Shown one piece after another: positions 63,386 through 64,000 of a DNA stretch of 64,000 nucleotides. Every line of letters starts with the position of its first letter. The first letter of the stretch is position 1. The translations under genes were made by a program, and so were the position numbers. The notes under the pieces were generated by a model. It saw only the letters and a program-made list of their open reading frames with translations, was not told the DNA's origin and did no database searches. Source of the stretch: Pseudomonas monsensis (GTDB lineage: Bacteria > Pseudomonadota > Gammaproteobacteria > Pseudomonadales > Pseudomonadaceae); the NCBI RefSeq assembly GCF_014268495.2, contig NZ_CP077087.1, positions 5,940,001-6,004,000 on the forward strand, given 5' to 3'.

Positions 63386-64000
63386 ATGCGTGTAGCTCTT
63401 TACCAATGTCCACCGCTGCCCCTGGACCCCGCCGCCAACCTGCACCGTTTGCACCAAGTGGCGATGGAGGCCAAGGGCGCCGACTTGCTGGTGTTGCCGG
63501 AGATGTTTCTGACCGGCTACAACATTGGTGCCGAGGCGGTCAGCACATTGGCCGAGGTCTACAACGGTGAATGGGCGCAACAGATCGGCCGCATCGCCAA
63601 GGCTGCCGGTCTGGCGATTGTCTACGGCTACCCGGAGCGTACTGCCGACGGGCAGATCTACAACGCCGTGCAGTTGATCGACTCGCACGGCGAGCGTTTG
63701 TGCAATTACCGCAAGACCCACCTGTTCGGTGATCTGGACCGGTCGATGTTCTGCCCCGGCGACGATGCGTTTCCTGTGGTCGAGCTCAACGGCTGGAAGC
63801 TCGGTTTCCTGATCTGCTACGACCTGGAGTTTCCGGAGAACGCGCGGCGTCTGGCCCTGGCCGGCGCCGAGCTGATTCTGGTGCCGACGGCGAACATGAT
63901 TCCATTCGATTTCGTCGCCGACGTCACCGTGCGTTCCCGCGCCTTCGAAAACCAGTGCTACGTGGCCTACGCCAACTATTGCGGGCAGGAAGGCGAGATC
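63386..64000 (+). CDS. davA: 5-aminovaleramidase DavA (partial, runs off the right end)
   Basis: Nitrilase-superfamily carbon-nitrogen hydrolase, 205 codons visible with no stop before the window edge. It converts 5-aminovaleramide to 5-aminovalerate and ammonia. The catalytic Glu in VLPEMFLTGYN, Lys in YRKTHLFGD and Cys in FLICYDLEFPENARRLA are present. AAGAGG lies upstream of the ATG. The gene is intact as far as it can be read. Confidence 0.92.
   Translation, partial: MRVALYQCPPLPLDPAANLHRLHQVAMEAKGADLLVLPEMFLTGYNIGAEAVSTLAEVYNGEWAQQIGRIAKAAGLAIVYGYPERTADGQIYNAVQLIDSHGERLCNYRKTHLFGDLDRSMFCPGDDAFPVVELNGWKLGFLICYDLEFPENARRLALAGAELILVPTANMIPFDFVADVTVRSRAFENQCYVAYANYCGQEGEI

Noticed and set aside
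61685..63721. 678-codon frame antisense to davB and davA.
   Set aside because: Shadow of two good enzymes.

Overview
The window is a chromosomal core segment of a Pseudomonas, most likely of the P. fluorescens group. The evidence is gene content and order: tyrS beside an rRNA operon, trpE / trpGDC, vfr, rpsU-dnaG-rpoD, lptD-surA-pdxA-rsmA-apaGH, and an agt-type amino-acid transporter. The proteins are Pseudomonas-like, and REP-type palindromes of the GTGGGAGC...GCTCGCGA kind fill many intergenic gaps. I see no prophage, integrase, transposase or CRISPR array, and no clear frameshift. Gene names come from recognising motifs and whole sequences, not from a database search.

Layout. 1-540: leader and three tandem promoters of an rRNA operon that runs leftward out of the window. 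540-4900: tyrS, an M23 peptidoglycan endopeptidase, anmK and erpA. 5066-13983: argC, hemJ, a nitronate monooxygenase-like gene, a DUF805 membrane protein, an SDR, a HIT protein, coq7, speD, an OsmC-like gene, vfr and a divergent lipoate-ligase-like gene. 14081-22101: trpGDC, the autotransporter esterase estP, trpE, gph and rpe. 22215-31592: an iron alcohol dehydrogenase, agtABCD-type ABC transporter genes and the agtSR-type two-component genes. 31666-35242: a DUF3530 protein, a DjlA-like co-chaperone, murU and amgK. 35373-43033: lptD-surA-pdxA-rsmA-apaG-apaH-glpE. 43328-48198: prkA-yeaH-spoVR. 48262-52132: cca, folK, folB, plsY, tsaD. 52332-60781: rpsU, dnaG, rpoD and an rmcA-like c-di-GMP enzyme. 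60797-64000: a CAU tRNA, an Lrp/AsnC regulator, davB and the start of davA.

How the genes work together. Tryptophan synthesis is split: trpE and trpGDC lie apart on the same strand, and each is preceded by a short reading frame ending in RWRWRA. This is the signature of ribosome-mediated attenuation. For trpE that reading frame is the in-frame C-terminus of gph. Lysine catabolism through 5-aminovalerate is present at the right end (davB, davA), and the agt-type genes 33 kb away resemble the known 5-aminovalerate/GABA uptake system. Cell-wall recycling (anmK, amgK, murU), outer-membrane biogenesis (lptD, surA) and the macromolecular synthesis genes (rpsU, dnaG, rpoD) are the other groups.

The most useful observations beyond routine annotation are the paired trp leader peptides and the gph overlap, the 13-bp inverted repeat in the rpsU leader, the perfect 8-bp-arm palindrome between tyrS and the M23 gene, the 14-bp-period repeat between vfr and the OsmC-like gene, and the hairpin directly before the cca ribosome-binding site.
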